Shown piece after piece: positions 1 to 9,064 of a stretch of DNA of 64,000 nt (positions are counted from its first letter, which is position 1; every line of letters starts with the position of its first letter). The DNA is from Massilia sp. H6 (lineage in GTDB: Bacteria > Pseudomonadota > Gammaproteobacteria > Burkholderiales > Burkholderiaceae_D): the NCBI RefSeq assembly GCF_024802625.1, contig NZ_CP103371.1:1612001-1676000 (forward strand), written 5' to 3'. The notes under the pieces were generated by a model. It ran no database searches. It saw nothing but the letters and a program-made list of their open reading frames with translations, and was not told the origin of the DNA. Position numbers and translations under genes: made by a program.

Positions 1-713
1 ACGTCGAAGCGCTCGGGCGAGAGTACGAAACGCGCCGCCAGGATATCGACGTGGTATTTGTCCCAGTGCACCTCGGGGTAGGCCGTGCCGACAGCGGCCA
101 CGCGCTCGTCCCAGTAGGGCATCGAGATCGCGATGCCGTTCGATTTGGTGGCCGCCGTCAGGTGCTTCTTGGGGCGGCGCTGGGCCAGCTCGAATGCATA
201 TTTCAAGATGCGGTCGGTGCCGTGGCGGGTGAAGATCGCTTCTTGCAGCACCAGTTCACGCTCGGTGCCTTCGAACATGCGTCCGCCCACCGCCGAGTAT
301 TCGCCCTCGGTGTTCTCGCGCACCACATAGAAGTCGATGTCGCCCGGTTTTTTCCCGGCGAGCGGGCAGGGCACGCCCGGCATCAGGCGCACCGGGCGCA
401 GGTTGACGTATTGGTCGAACTCGCGCCGGAATTTCAGCAGCGAGCCCCACAGCGAGATGTGGTCGGGTACGGTGTCGGGCCAGCCGACGGCGCCGAAAAA
501 GATGGCTTCGCAATCGGCCAGTTGCGCCTTCCAGTCGTCCGGCATCATTGTGCCGTGGCGGGCGTAATAGTCGCAGCTGGCCCATTCGAATCGGCGCCAT
601 TCGAACTCGATGCCGAAGCGTTCGGCTACCGCCTCGAGCGCGCGCAGGCCTTCGGGCATGACTTCCTTGCCGATGCCGTCGCCGGCGATCACCGCAATCT
701 TGTGCTTTTTCAT
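1..713 (-). CDS. Tartrate/D-malate-type dehydrogenase (isopropylmalate dehydrogenase superfamily), 3' end outside window
   Basis: NAD-dependent oxidative decarboxylase of the isocitrate/isopropylmalate dehydrogenase fold; the closest remembered relatives are tartrate dehydrogenase TtuC and D-malate dehydrogenase DmlA. About 237 residues are visible, starting MKKHKIAVIAGDGIGKEV, the usual N-terminal nucleotide-fold signature. Further family marks are GAVGWPD, the LRPVRL segment with substrate-binding arginines, VRENTEGEYS, and the catalytic-lysine region TAATKSNG. The gene reads leftward and leaves the window before its stop, so its C-terminal third, including the metal-binding aspartates, is not seen. 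It is transcribed divergently from a LysR regulator 97 bp away, the arrangement typical of dmlA/dmlR and ttuC/ttuA. The substrate (tartrate, D-malate or a related hydroxy acid) cannot be decided from sequence alone. Confidence 0.85.
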   Translation of the reverse strand, partial: MKKHKIAVIAGDGIGKEVMPEGLRALEAVAERFGIEFEWRRFEWASCDYYARHGTMMPDDWKAQLADCEAIFFGAVGWPDTVPDHISLWGSLLKFRREFDQYVNLRPVRLMPGVPCPLAGKKPGDIDFYVVRENTEGEYSAVGGRMFEGTERELVLQEAIFTRHGTDRILKYAFELAQRRPKKHLTAATKSNGIAISMPYWDERVAAVGTAYPEVHWDKYHVDILAARFVLSPERFD

Positions 714-810
714 ACATGGCTCCTGGTGCTGTGGATGGGGTCGGAATCAGCATAACAAGAATACGACGCGTTTATAATCGCTTGCAATGTAATCGGATAA
801 GACACGAATC

Positions 811-1707
811 GTGAATAATCAAATCGAACAGGGCGACTTGCGGGTGTTTGTATGCGTGGTGCGCCAGGGCAGCTTCAGCGCTGCGGCCGAAACGCTCGGC
901 ATGTCTGCGGCATTCGTGAGCAAGCGCATCGGCATTCTCGAGCGCCAGCTGGCGGTGCGGCTGTTCGAGCGCAGCACCCGGCGCATCTTGATTACTGACG
1001 CGGGCGAGCAGGCTTATGGGCGCGCGCAACTGATTCTCGAGCAGCTCGACGACATGCTCGAAGTGCTTGGCGAGCGGCAGCGCGAGCCGGCCGGCCGCCT
1101 GCGCATCTGCAGCAGCTTCGGCTTCGGGCGCAAGGTGGTGGCGCCGGTGATCGCCCAGCTTGCGGCCGCCTATCCGCGCCTGCAGATCCGCTTCGAGGTG
1201 TTCGACCGGCTGGTCGATACGCTGGCCGAGGGCTTCGACCTGGACGTGCGCATCGGCGACGCCATCGCGCCGCAACTGGTGGCGCGCAAGCTCATGGCCA
1301 ACCACCGCATCTTGTGCGCCGCGCCCGGCTATATCGCCCGGCATGGCATGCCCAGGACGCTGGCCGAGCTTGCCGGCCACCAGTGCCTGACGATCAAGGA
1401 GCGCGACCATCCACTGGGCAGCTGGCGCCTGACGGGCAAGCACGGCGAAGAAACCGTGCGCGTTTCCGGCGCGCTTTCGACCAACCATGGCGAGATCGCC
1501 TTGCGCTGGGCGGTAGAGGGGGCCGGCATCGTGTTGCGCTCGCAATGGGACGCGCGCGCCTATCTGGCCGACGGGACCCTGGTGCCGGTGCTGCCCGAGT
1601 ACACCCAGCCGGCCAGCGTATGGGCCGTGTATCCGCAGCGCCTGGCCGGGTCGGGCAGGGTGCGGGTCTGCGTGGAATACCTGCGCCGGCACTTGGAGCA
1701 GGCTTGA
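811..1707 (+). CDS. LysR-family transcriptional regulator (DmlR/TtuA-like)
   Basis: A 298-residue LysR protein, the normal family length. An N-terminal winged helix-turn-helix occupies about residues 5-64 (QGSFSAAAETLGMSAAFVSK is the recognition region), followed by a periplasmic-binding-protein-like effector domain from about residue 90. The start is GTG; no in-frame ATG precedes it. It is divergent from the tartrate/D-malate-type dehydrogenase, so it probably activates that gene in response to its hydroxy-acid substrate. That pairing is inference from gene order. The 97-bp intergenic region holds a TATAAT at 773-778 that could serve this gene. Confidence 0.9.
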   Translation: MNNQIEQGDLRVFVCVVRQGSFSAAAETLGMSAAFVSKRIGILERQLAVRLFERSTRRILITDAGEQAYGRAQLILEQLDDMLEVLGERQREPAGRLRICSSFGFGRKVVAPVIAQLAAAYPRLQIRFEVFDRLVDTLAEGFDLDVRIGDAIAPQLVARKLMANHRILCAAPGYIARHGMPRTLAELAGHQCLTIKERDHPLGSWRLTGKHGEETVRVSGALSTNHGEIALRWAVEGAGIVLRSQWDARAYLADGTLVPVLPEYTQPASVWAVYPQRLAGSGRVRVCVEYLRRHLEQA

Positions 1708-1740
1708 GCAGGCTTGACCAGGCGGGCCGGCCGGATCGGC

Positions 1741-3033
1741 TCAGGCAGCTGGCCGGAACGGGGGCGCCTGGTAGTCCTCATGGCGCAAGCGCAATAGTTC
1801 CAGGTCGGCGGGAAAGTCCAGTGCCCGTTCGGAACGCGCCATCGCCTGCTCGGCATGGCGGCGCGCCGCCAGCGCCAGCTGCGAGTTGCCGCACCGGCCC
1901 AGTTCGCCGAGCACGCGCTGTACCCGCATCGCCACCTCGATCAGGCCGGCGCCATCGCGGGCCAGCGCGGGAAAGACATCTTCGAGCATCTCGTCGAGCG
2001 ACAACTCCGGCGCCTCGATCCGGTCGTACTCCAGCTCGACCGGGTCGGCAGGCCCGACCCAGTTCGAGAACAAGCGGTGCACCGAGCCCAGTACCGCGAT
2101 GGCGGTGCCGGGATCGTTGATGCCGGGAGACAGGGCGCGGCACCCGATCTCGGACAGCGCCACCAGTCCGAAACGCGGATCGTCGTCGAAGCGGCGCACC
2201 GGCCCGATAATAAAGGCCTTGCTCAGCAGCGCGGCCTCGACCGGTCCGCTGTCGATCGAATCCTGCAGCACATAGCCCAGCGGGCGCGAAGGAACGATCA
2301 TCGCCCCCGGCAACACCGCCAGCGTGATCCTTACCTTGCTGTTCGTGGCGATTTCCTGCAAGGCCGACATGTCGATCCGCTGCAGGTAGCCGACGTTGCC
2401 GCTATTGTTGCTGTCGTCGCTATGGAAGGCCAGCCCGCAGGAGGGGCCGCTGGCGGCCAGTCCACCGAGGAAGGGTTGCTTCTTGCGCCGGGTCATCGCC
2501 TGCGCCGTCGCCTGTTCGACCTTGGCGATCACGGCGCTGAGCCGCCCGAGCCGGGCGATGCTGTCGACCCAGCGCACGAATACCAGGATCACGATCATGA
2601 GCGTGAGCAAGGTCAGTACGAACAGCGTGAAGCGGCCGGCCTTGCCGAAATAGTCGTTGGTGGTCGCGCTCAGGGCGATGATGGCAAAAATGAAGGCGCC
2701 GACAAAGACCGACAGGGCGTTTTGCGAGACATCGTCGGCCACGATCAGCGGAAAAGCGCGCGCGGTCGCCGACTGGCCGGTCGAGGCATAGGCGGAAACC
2801 ATCGACGCCACGGCGAAGGTCGCGATTCCGAGCATGCTGGCGGCAATGATCTTGAGCAGGTCGATCACCGAACTCTGGGCGATTTCGGGCACTTTCCAGT
2901 CGATCGAAATATTGTCGGCGAAATGCGCCAGACCGACACCGGCCATCGACAGCAGGCAGGCGATCACGGGCTTGACCCACAAGCGTTCGCTGTAGCGGTT
3001 CACGAGAAACTGAAGTCGATCCGGTAGTTGCAT
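1741..3033 (-). CDS. DUF2254 family integral membrane protein
   Basis: Predicted inner-membrane protein of about 430 residues, matching the length and pattern of the DUF2254 family, whose function is unknown. Hydrophobic segments lie near the N-terminus (VIACLLSMAGVGLAHFA; LLKIIAASMLGIATFAVASM) and in two central helices (FVGAFIFAIIALSAT; FTLFVLTLLTLMIVILVFV). The C-terminal half is soluble and contains the conserved-looking stretch GCRALSPGINDPGTA. I chose the ATG beginning MQLPDRLQF because the 44 codons upstream look non-membrane and non-coding. It converges with the LysR gene, 33 bp from its end. No operon partner is evident. Confidence 0.8.
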   Translation of the reverse strand: MQLPDRLQFLVNRYSERLWVKPVIACLLSMAGVGLAHFADNISIDWKVPEIAQSSVIDLLKIIAASMLGIATFAVASMVSAYASTGQSATARAFPLIVADDVSQNALSVFVGAFIFAIIALSATTNDYFGKAGRFTLFVLTLLTLMIVILVFVRWVDSIARLGRLSAVIAKVEQATAQAMTRRKKQPFLGGLAASGPSCGLAFHSDDSNNSGNVGYLQRIDMSALQEIATNSKVRITLAVLPGAMIVPSRPLGYVLQDSIDSGPVEAALLSKAFIIGPVRRFDDDPRFGLVALSEIGCRALSPGINDPGTAIAVLGSVHRLFSNWVGPADPVELEYDRIEAPELSLDEMLEDVFPALARDGAGLIEVAMRVQRVLGELGRCGNSQLALAARRHAEQAMARSERALDFPADLELLRLRHEDYQAPPFRPAA

Positions 3034-3423
3034 GTTGGCTGACGCTTTCGTTGGAGACCCGTGGCGCCGGCGGGCGCGCACATGGATGTCATTGACAAGT
3101 ATGCACCAGGATAGCAATACCGGGCGGACCGGTCGGTTCCATGGAGAACACCCGCGCCAGCGCACAGTGCAGGGGGGCTGGCACGGAGCGGGAGGGTGGA
3201 AAATTATTTACACAATGACATGTACATTTGCGCCGAATGTATTTTCTTGTTACAATTACTTGTCTCCGTGTCACCAGCAAGCTTTTCCCTCGCGGAGAAG
3301 CAGCCTGTTGATGCATCCATTCCTGCCGATTGCCCTTGCCCGAACAGGCATCGCATGCGCCCCGTGTCGCAGGCGCCAGCTAGCTGGCGCCGCAGATCGG
3401 GCGCACCAGTTGAAAGAATATCA
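3034..3423. other. Non-coding intergenic region between divergent genes
   Basis: 390 bp separates the DUF2254 gene (leftward) from the glucosylglycerol-phosphate synthase gene (rightward). The stretch at about 3198-3260 is clearly richer in A/T than its surroundings and probably holds the promoter of the osmolyte gene. I could not identify a convincing -35/-10 pair, a known operator or an RNA structure. An open frame runs through the right part in frame with the synthase but lacks a ribosome-binding site or family homology. Confidence 0.5.
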
Positions 3424-5736
3424 ATGATCAACGCAACTCCACCACAGTGGGCAGCGCGCCCCCACCCAAACAATTTTATACTCGCAACCGATCTCGATGG
3501 CACACTGCTGGCCGGCAGTCCCGATGCCCGGCGCCGGGTCTGTACGCTGTTTTCGGCTGCCGATGCCGAACCCGGCGCCTGTCTCGTCTTTGTCACCGGC
3601 CGCGGGCTCGAATCGGTCCTGCCGCTGCTGAGCGATCCCACCGTCCCGACGCCCGACTACATCATTGCCGATGTCGGCGCGACCATCGTGCACGGCGATT
3701 TGCGTCCGGTAGAAGACTTGCAGCAGGATATTGCGCGGCGTTGGCCTGGGTCGCAGGCCGTGATCAAGGCACTGGCCGGCTTCCCGGGTTTGATCCGGCA
3801 AAGCGTTCCGCAGGAGCGCCGCTGTTCTTTCCTGTGCAGTGAAGACGATGTGACCCAGGCCCTGCGCGCGGCGGTCGAGGCGCTCGACTGCGATCTGCTG
3901 CTCTCGGCCGGCTGCTATCTCGATGTCTTGCCGCGCGGCGTAGGCAAGGGGGCGGCCGTGCTGCGCCTGGCCGAGGCCATCGGCTTGGATCCGGCGACGA
4001 TCGTTGTCGCCGGCGACACGCTCAACGACTTGTCGATGTTCGAGACCGGCCTGCGCGGCGTTGTCGTCGGGCGCGCCGAACCGGCGCTGGTCGAGGCGGT
4101 GCGCAAGTATCCGCTGACCCATATTGCCCAGGGCGAAGGCTGCGACGGCATCCTGGAAGGACTGGTGCGCCATGGCGCGATTCCCCATGGCCCGGCGGAG
4201 CCGCTGCCGGCCAGCGAACGCGGCCCAGCCGGACTCGTCATGGTCTACCACCGCCAGCCGTACGACGAAGTGATCGAGGACGGCGTCGCGGTGCAGCGGC
4301 CGCCGCGCAGCCCCAACGGCATCATTCCTACGCTGCTGCGCTTCTTTGCGGGAGAGCAGGCGGGCTCCTGGGTGGCATGGTCGCAGCAGGCCAGCCGCAA
4401 CCCGGAAGGCTTCGTCACGCACGTGGCGGTCGATCCGGTGCAATATCCGCAGCTGCGGGTGGCGCGTATTGCCTTGACCGAAGAAGATGTCGACCTGTTC
4501 TACAAGCAGTTTTCAAAAGAAGCGTTCTGGCCGATCATTTTCTCCTTCCCCGACAAGGCCGAGTTCAAGCAGGCGCACTGGCAGCGCTTCCTGGAAGTAA
4601 ACCGGCTGTTCGCCGAGCAGGCCGCGCGCGAGGCGGCCGAGGGCGCGCTGGTCTGGGTGCATGACTACAACTTGTGGATGGTGCCGTCTTTCTTGCGCGC
4701 CTTGCGCCCGGACCTGCGCATTGCTTTCTTCCACCATACGGCCTTCCCGTCGAGCGACGTGTTCAATATTTTGCCATGGCGGCGCGAGATCATCGGCAGC
4801 CTGCTGCAGTGCGATTACATCGGTTTTCATATCCCGCGCTATGTCGAGAATTTCGTCGATGCGGTGCGCTCCTTCGCCCCGGTCGACGTCGGCCCCCGGC
4901 TGGCATGCGCGCCGCGCTTCCTGACCTATGGCTGCGCGCTCGGGGTCGATACGACCGCCACCTCGATTACCTCGGGCGGGCGCCAGGTCGGCCTGGGCGC
5001 ACACCCGGTCGGCACCGATGTGGCGATGATCGCGCGTACCCTGGCCACGCCGGCGGTGCAGGAGCAGGCCGCGGCCATCCGCGACTATCTTGGTGGCGCG
5101 ACCGGCGTCATCTCGATCGAACGTCTCGATTACGTCAAGGGCACGCTGGAAAAGTTGCAGGCCTTCGAAAGGCTGCTCGAAGAGTACCCAGAACACATCG
5201 GCAAAGTGACCCTGCTCAATATTATTACGCCGGCGGCGCCCGGCATGGCGATCTACGAAAGCCTGCGGGTCGAAGTCGACCGCGCCGTGGGCCGGATCAA
5301 TGGCCGCTTCTCCACCTTGAACTGGGTGCCTGTGCGCTATTTCTACCGTTCTTTGCCATTCGAGGAAGTACTGGCACACTATGCTGCGTGCGCCATTGCC
5401 TGGATCACACCGCTGCGCGACGGACTCAACCTGGTGGCCAAGGAATTCGTCGCGGCCCACAAAGCCAGTGGCACGGCAGGGGTACTGATCCTGTCCGAGT
5501 TTGCCGGTGCCGCAGTCGAGCTGCACGGAGCCTTGCTGACCAATCCCTACGACGCCAATGCCATGACGGCGTCGCTGCACCAGGCGCTGACCATGGGCGA
5601 GGACGAGCGCAGCTACCGGACCTCGCGCATGGCCATGATCGCTACCGAGCACGATGTGAACCGCTGGGGCCGCGACTTCATCACGGCTGCAGCCGGCACG
5701 GTGCCGGCGCCAGAGGCTGAACCAAAGGCGGCGTAA
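3424..5736 (+). CDS. ggpS: Bifunctional glucosylglycerol-phosphate phosphatase/synthase (HAD + GT20)
   Basis: Makes the compatible solute glucosylglycerol from ADP-glucose and glycerol-3-phosphate, followed by dephosphorylation. The protein is about 770 residues. Residues ~18-255 form a HAD-superfamily phosphatase (DLDGT at 23-27; AGDTLND metal site). Residues ~270-755 form a trehalose-6-phosphate-synthase-like GT20 domain with WVHDYNLWMVP, FFHHTAFPSSD, SIERLDYVKG and the donor-site motif PLRDGLNLVAKEF. The phosphatase-first fusion is the layout known for proteobacterial GgpPS enzymes, and differs from OtsA/OtsB. The ATG was chosen because it has AAAG shortly upstream and the phosphatase motif follows at the usual distance. 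The next gene is an MscS channel 32 bp downstream. Trehalose-phosphate synthase is the alternative but less likely call. Confidence 0.82.
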   Translation: MINATPPQWAARPHPNNFILATDLDGTLLAGSPDARRRVCTLFSAADAEPGACLVFVTGRGLESVLPLLSDPTVPTPDYIIADVGATIVHGDLRPVEDLQQDIARRWPGSQAVIKALAGFPGLIRQSVPQERRCSFLCSEDDVTQALRAAVEALDCDLLLSAGCYLDVLPRGVGKGAAVLRLAEAIGLDPATIVVAGDTLNDLSMFETGLRGVVVGRAEPALVEAVRKYPLTHIAQGEGCDGILEGLVRHGAIPHGPAEPLPASERGPAGLVMVYHRQPYDEVIEDGVAVQRPPRSPNGIIPTLLRFFAGEQAGSWVAWSQQASRNPEGFVTHVAVDPVQYPQLRVARIALTEEDVDLFYKQFSKEAFWPIIFSFPDKAEFKQAHWQRFLEVNRLFAEQAAREAAEGALVWVHDYNLWMVPSFLRALRPDLRIAFFHHTAFPSSDVFNILPWRREIIGSLLQCDYIGFHIPRYVENFVDAVRSFAPVDVGPRLACAPRFLTYGCALGVDTTATSITSGGRQVGLGAHPVGTDVAMIARTLATPAVQEQAAAIRDYLGGATGVISIERLDYVKGTLEKLQAFERLLEEYPEHIGKVTLLNIITPAAPGMAIYESLRVEVDRAVGRINGRFSTLNWVPVRYFYRSLPFEEVLAHYAACAIAWITPLRDGLNLVAKEFVAAHKASGTAGVLILSEFAGAAVELHGALLTNPYDANAMTASLHQALTMGEDERSYRTSRMAMIATEHDVNRWGRDFITAAAGTVPAPEAEPKAA

Positions 5737-5768
5737 GCCGACCCACCGACCACGATAGGGGAACGACC

Positions 5769-6827
5769 ATGCACTATGTCATCCTGGGCTACGATTTAAC
5801 GGCCTGGACTATTGCGTTCGGCATCGGCGCGGCGGTCTGCCTGCTGCTCTACCTGGCCAAGGGCCTGGTCGTGCGCCGCCTGGCCGTGTTCGCCGCCACC
5901 ACGACGACTTACCTCGACGACATCGCCGTCAAGGTCTTGTCGGCCACCAATCCACTATTCATCCTGTCGATCGGGATTGTCGCCGGGGCGCAATCGCTGG
6001 CCCTGTCCGAGCCGCGCGCCACCTTGCTCTCGCGCCTGGCGATCGCGGCCTTGCTGCTGCAGGTGGCGCGCTGGGGAGACATCGGCGTGCATGCCTGGCT
6101 GCATTACTACCGGGCCCGCCGCGTCGGCCAGGATGCGGCCAGCACCACCTCGACTGCGGCGGTCGGCTTCGTGGTGCGCACCGTGATCTGGCTGGTCATC
6201 ATCTTGATGATCCTCGATAACTTCGGCGTCAATATCACGACGCTGGTTGCCAGCCTGGGCATCGGCGGCATTGCGGTGGCACTGGCGCTGCAGAACATCC
6301 TGGGCGACCTGTTCTCGTCGCTCTCGATCGTGCTCGATAAACCGTTCGAGGTGGGCGACTTCATTACCGTCGACGATATCGCCGGTACCGTCGAATACGT
6401 GGGCCTGAAAACCACCCGCATTCGCGGCCTGGGCGGCGAGCAAATCATTTTTTCGAACAGCGACCTGCTCAAGAGCAGGATTCGCAACTTCAAGCGCATG
6501 CAGACCCGGCGCATCGTATTCGGTATCGGCGTGACCTATGACACCAGCAAGCTGCAGCTGCGGGCCATTCCCGAGATATTGCGTGAGGTTGTGCAGGCAC
6601 AGCCGGGAGTCGTTTTCGACCGCGCCCATTTCAAGTCGTTCGGCGACTCGTCGCTTGATTTCGAAACGGTCTACATCATGCAGACGCCCGAGTACGGCGC
6701 CTACATGGACGCTCAGCAGGCGATCAACATGGCCTTGTTCGACCGCTTTGCCAGCGAAGGCATCGAGTTCGCCTATCCGACCCAGACGCTGTACCTGGCG
6801 CGCCAGCAAAAGACCGACACGCCTTGA
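5769..6827 (+). CDS. MscS-family mechanosensitive channel
   Basis: A 352-residue inner-membrane small-conductance mechanosensitive channel that releases solutes on hypo-osmotic shock. N-terminal hydrophobic helices are followed by the pore-lining TM3 (ASLGIGGIAVALALQNILGD) and the beta domain (FEVGDFITVDDIAGTVEYVGLKTTRIR), then the cytoplasmic vestibule region (VFGIGVTYDT). A strong AGGGGA ribosome-binding site precedes the ATG. It follows the glucosylglycerol synthase by 32 bp in the same direction, so the pair probably forms an osmotic-adaptation operon: make the solute at high osmolarity, vent it at low. Confidence 0.92.
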   Translation: MHYVILGYDLTAWTIAFGIGAAVCLLLYLAKGLVVRRLAVFAATTTTYLDDIAVKVLSATNPLFILSIGIVAGAQSLALSEPRATLLSRLAIAALLLQVARWGDIGVHAWLHYYRARRVGQDAASTTSTAAVGFVVRTVIWLVIILMILDNFGVNITTLVASLGIGGIAVALALQNILGDLFSSLSIVLDKPFEVGDFITVDDIAGTVEYVGLKTTRIRGLGGEQIIFSNSDLLKSRIRNFKRMQTRRIVFGIGVTYDTSKLQLRAIPEILREVVQAQPGVVFDRAHFKSFGDSSLDFETVYIMQTPEYGAYMDAQQAINMALFDRFASEGIEFAYPTQTLYLARQQKTDTP

Positions 6828-6831
6828 CTAT

Positions 6832-6862
6832 GCAAGGTGGCCGGCCAAGCGGGCCACCTTGC
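6832..6862. terminator. Hairpin between convergent mscS-like and TerC-like genes
   Basis: Perfect 11-bp stem (GCAAGGTGGCC / GGCCACCTTGC) with a 9-nt loop, 4 bp after the MscS stop and 9 bp from the end of the converging gene. Its symmetry and position suggest a bidirectional terminator. There is no long T-run on either side. Confidence 0.65.
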
Positions 6863-6871
6863 AGCATCATG

Positions 6872-8437
6872 CTAGCCATCGCCCTCTGCGGCGATGGTAT
6901 CGAGGCGGCGGATCGAGACGGTCGCGATGCGCCGGTTCTCGATGGCCAGGATATCGTAGCGTACCCCATCTAGTTCAAGCGACTGGCCGACTTCGGGCAG
7001 GGTTTCCAGGTGCTCGACCAGGAAGCCCGCCAGCGAAGCATAGCCGGCGCCGGCAACCACCAGCGTATCGGTTTCCAGCAGCTGCTCGAGCAGGTGCAGG
7101 TCGGCCGAGCCGTCGGCTTCCCACAGGCCTGGACCCAGCGCGCGAATCGCCGGTTGCTCGTCTTCGTCGGGGAATTCGCCGGCGATGGCTTCCAGGATGT
7201 CGATTGGAGTCAGCAGGCCCTGGACCGAACCGTATTCGTCGGCCACCAGCACCAGCTGGCCACGGGCGCGCTTGAGCGTTTCCATGGCGCGCAGCACGCC
7301 GGCGGTCTCGGGCAGAATAATCGGTTGCCTCAGCAATCCATCAGGCGATTCGTCGACCGTCCCGCCCTGGATCAGCACGCCAAGCAAATCCTTGGTGCGG
7401 CCGATGCCGATAACGTTGTCGAGCTCGCCTCGGCAAACCGGCAGCAGGCTGTGCGGGGTGTCATGCAGCTGTTGCAGGATGGCGGCCGTGTCCTGCTCGA
7501 GATTGACCCAGGACATCTCGGAGCGCGGCGTCATGATCGACCGGATCGAGCGGTCGGCCAGGGCCAGTACCCCGCTCACCATGTTGCGCTCTTCGACCGC
7601 GAACGCCGTCTCCTGGGCGCTCAAGCCGTCCGCCAGGTCGGCGGCCGGCTCGGCGCGCTTGCGGTTGCCCAGCAGGCGTAGCACTGATTCCGCGGTGCGC
7701 TCGCGGAAAGGAACGCGCGCCTCTTGCTTGACCGAATTGCGATGGGCGAACTGGTTCAGGCTTTCGATGATGATCGAGAAACCGATTGCCGCGTACAGAT
7801 AGCCTTTCGGAATATGGAAGCCGAGGCCTTCCGCGACCAGGCTCAGGCCGATCATCAGCAGGAAACTCAGGCACAGCACCACCACGGTCGGATGGGCATT
7901 GACGAAGCGCGTCAAGGGCTTCGAGGCCAAGATCATGATACCGATGGAAATAACCACGGCCGCCATCATGACCCAGAGCTGATCGACCATGCCCACGGCC
8001 GTGATGACCGCATCGAGGGAAAAGACGGCGTCGAGCACCACGATCTGCGCCACCACGGAGGCAAAGCTGGCATACACCTTCGACTGCGACTGCGTATGCA
8101 CGACGCCTTCGACGCGTTCGTGCAGCTCGACGGTGGCCTTGAACAGCAGGAACACGCCGCCCAGCAGCAGGATCAGGTCGCGCCCCGAAAAACTGAACGA
8201 CCCCAGCGCGAACAGCGGCGTGGTGAGCGTGACGAGCCAGGAGACGATGGTAAGCAGGCCCAGCCGCATACCCATCGCCAGCGACAGGCCGATCATGCGT
8301 GCCTTGTCGCGCTGGTGCGGCGGCAGCTTTTCCGCCAGGATGGCGATGAAGATCAGGTTGTCAATTCCCAGAACAATTTCTAAGAGAATCAAAGTCAGCA
8401 GACCCACCCATATGGTAGGGTCGAATAGCCATTCCAT
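6872..8437 (-). CDS. TerC-family membrane protein with CBS pair and CorC/HlyC domain (YoaE/YegH type)
   Basis: About 521 residues. Residues 1-~230 form a TerC-type multi-helix membrane domain ([21 protein letters not shown] with acidic membrane residues; [20 protein letters not shown]). Two CBS domains follow at about 305-425 ([35 protein letters not shown]) and a C-terminal CorC/HlyC-like domain ([16 protein letters not shown]). The architecture is that of E. coli YoaE/YegH, whose role is unsettled; TerC relatives are linked to metal export or metalation. I chose the ATG beginning MEWLFDP because AGAGG lies about 10 bp upstream; an extra 39 codons further upstream are open but lack hydrophobic or family character. 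Confidence 0.88.
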   Translation of the reverse strand: MEWLFDPTIWVGLLTLILLEIVLGIDNLIFIAILAEKLPPHQRDKARMIGLSLAMGMRLGLLTIVSWLVTLTTPLFALGSFSFSGRDLILLLGGVFLLFKATVELHERVEGVVHTQSQSKVYASFASVVAQIVVLDAVFSLDAVITAVGMVDQLWVMMAAVVISIGIMILASKPLTRFVNAHPTVVVLCLSFLLMIGLSLVAEGLGFHIPKGYLYAAIGFSIIIESLNQFAHRNSVKQEARVPFRERTAESVLRLLGNRKRAEPAADLADGLSAQETAFAVEERNMVSGVLALADRSIRSIMTPRSEMSWVNLEQDTAAILQQLHDTPHSLLPVCRGELDNVIGIGRTKDLLGVLIQGGTVDESPDGLLRQPIILPETAGVLRAMETLKRARGQLVLVADEYGSVQGLLTPIDILEAIAGEFPDEDEQPAIRALGPGLWEADGSADLHLLEQLLETDTLVVAGAGYASLAGFLVEHLETLPEVGQSLELDGVRYDILAIENRRIATVSIRRLDTIAAEGDG

Positions 8438-8569
8438 CTTGTATACCTCTTCAATACGATTGTGCGCCTGGCCGCAAGGACCCGGGCGCGGGAGGCCGCT
8501 GCCGGTTGCCGCAGCACGCTGGTGCGTGGAGCGATCGGAAGCCAGGCCGGGCAAAACGCCGCGCTAGCG

Positions 8570-8935
8570 TCAGCTGCGCGGCGGCTTGACGGGCGGAGCG
8601 GGAGAATCGAAGGGGCGCGAAGCGTCCTGGCCCAGTGCCGCCGGTGCGGCCGGACCGGTCAGGCGCGGCGCGGTCTCGCGATAGACGATGTCGTGCAAGT
8701 CCTGGTGACCGGGCGGCTCGTCGGGATCGCGGTCGCAGGCGGGCGCGCAGGCAAGATGTTGTCCGGTGTGCGAATCGGCGGCGAAGGAAGGGGAGAGTGC
8801 GGATTCCGGGGCAGGAGCAGGAGCAGGGGCAGGCGTAGACAAAGGCCCGGCCTGCAGCAGCGACGCCGACATGGACAGCGCCATGACGTTCAGGGGAAAC
8901 AGCAGGGTAAGGACAATGACGAGGACTCGTCTCAT
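8570..8935 (-). CDS. Small exported hypothetical protein, Pro/Ala-rich with a His/Cys segment
   Basis: A 121-residue protein with a clear signal peptide (MRRVLVIVLTLLFPLNVMAL), a run of Pro-Ala repeats (about residues 34-43), then a segment with clustered Cys, His and Asp (HTGQHLACAPACDRDPD; GHQDLHD) and a proline-rich tail. I do not recognise the family. The layout faintly recalls small periplasmic metal-resistance proteins such as CzcI, but no efflux genes lie nearby and I would not assign that. The gene lies between the TerC-like gene and sodB in the same direction. Its gaps of 132 bp and 129 bp make a shared operon uncertain. Confidence 0.6.
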   Translation of the reverse strand: MRRVLVIVLTLLFPLNVMALSMSASLLQAGPLSTPAPAPAPAPESALSPSFAADSHTGQHLACAPACDRDPDEPPGHQDLHDIVYRETAPRLTGPAAPAALGQDASRPFDSPAPPVKPPRS

Positions 8936-9010
8936 ACAATCGTGGTGGGACAGGACGCTGTCAGTATAGCATGGGGCCCAAAAGGGCCGCCGCGCCGCGC
9001 CGCCAACCGA

Positions 9011-9040
9011 AACAACATGGCCCGCGTGGGGCGGGCCATG
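9011..9040 (-). terminator. Terminator hairpin downstream of sodB
   Basis: Perfect 10-bp stem (CATGGCCCGC / GCGGGCCATG) around a 5-nt loop at 9016-9040, 24 bp past the sodB stop. Reading leftward it is followed by TTGTTT, a weak T-run. Good intrinsic-terminator candidate. Confidence 0.7.
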
Positions 9041-9064
9041 TGTCTTACGCAGAAAAAACCAGGC

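Noticed and set aside
51-755. Rightward open frame at the left edge
   Set aside because: The opposite strand encodes clear dehydrogenase motifs through the same region.
3196-3423. N-terminal extension of the glucosylglycerol synthase
   Set aside because: The extra 76 codons are Cys/Ser/Pro-rich, start in the A/T-rich promoter-like region without a ribosome-binding site, and precede a well-placed ATG with AAAG upstream.
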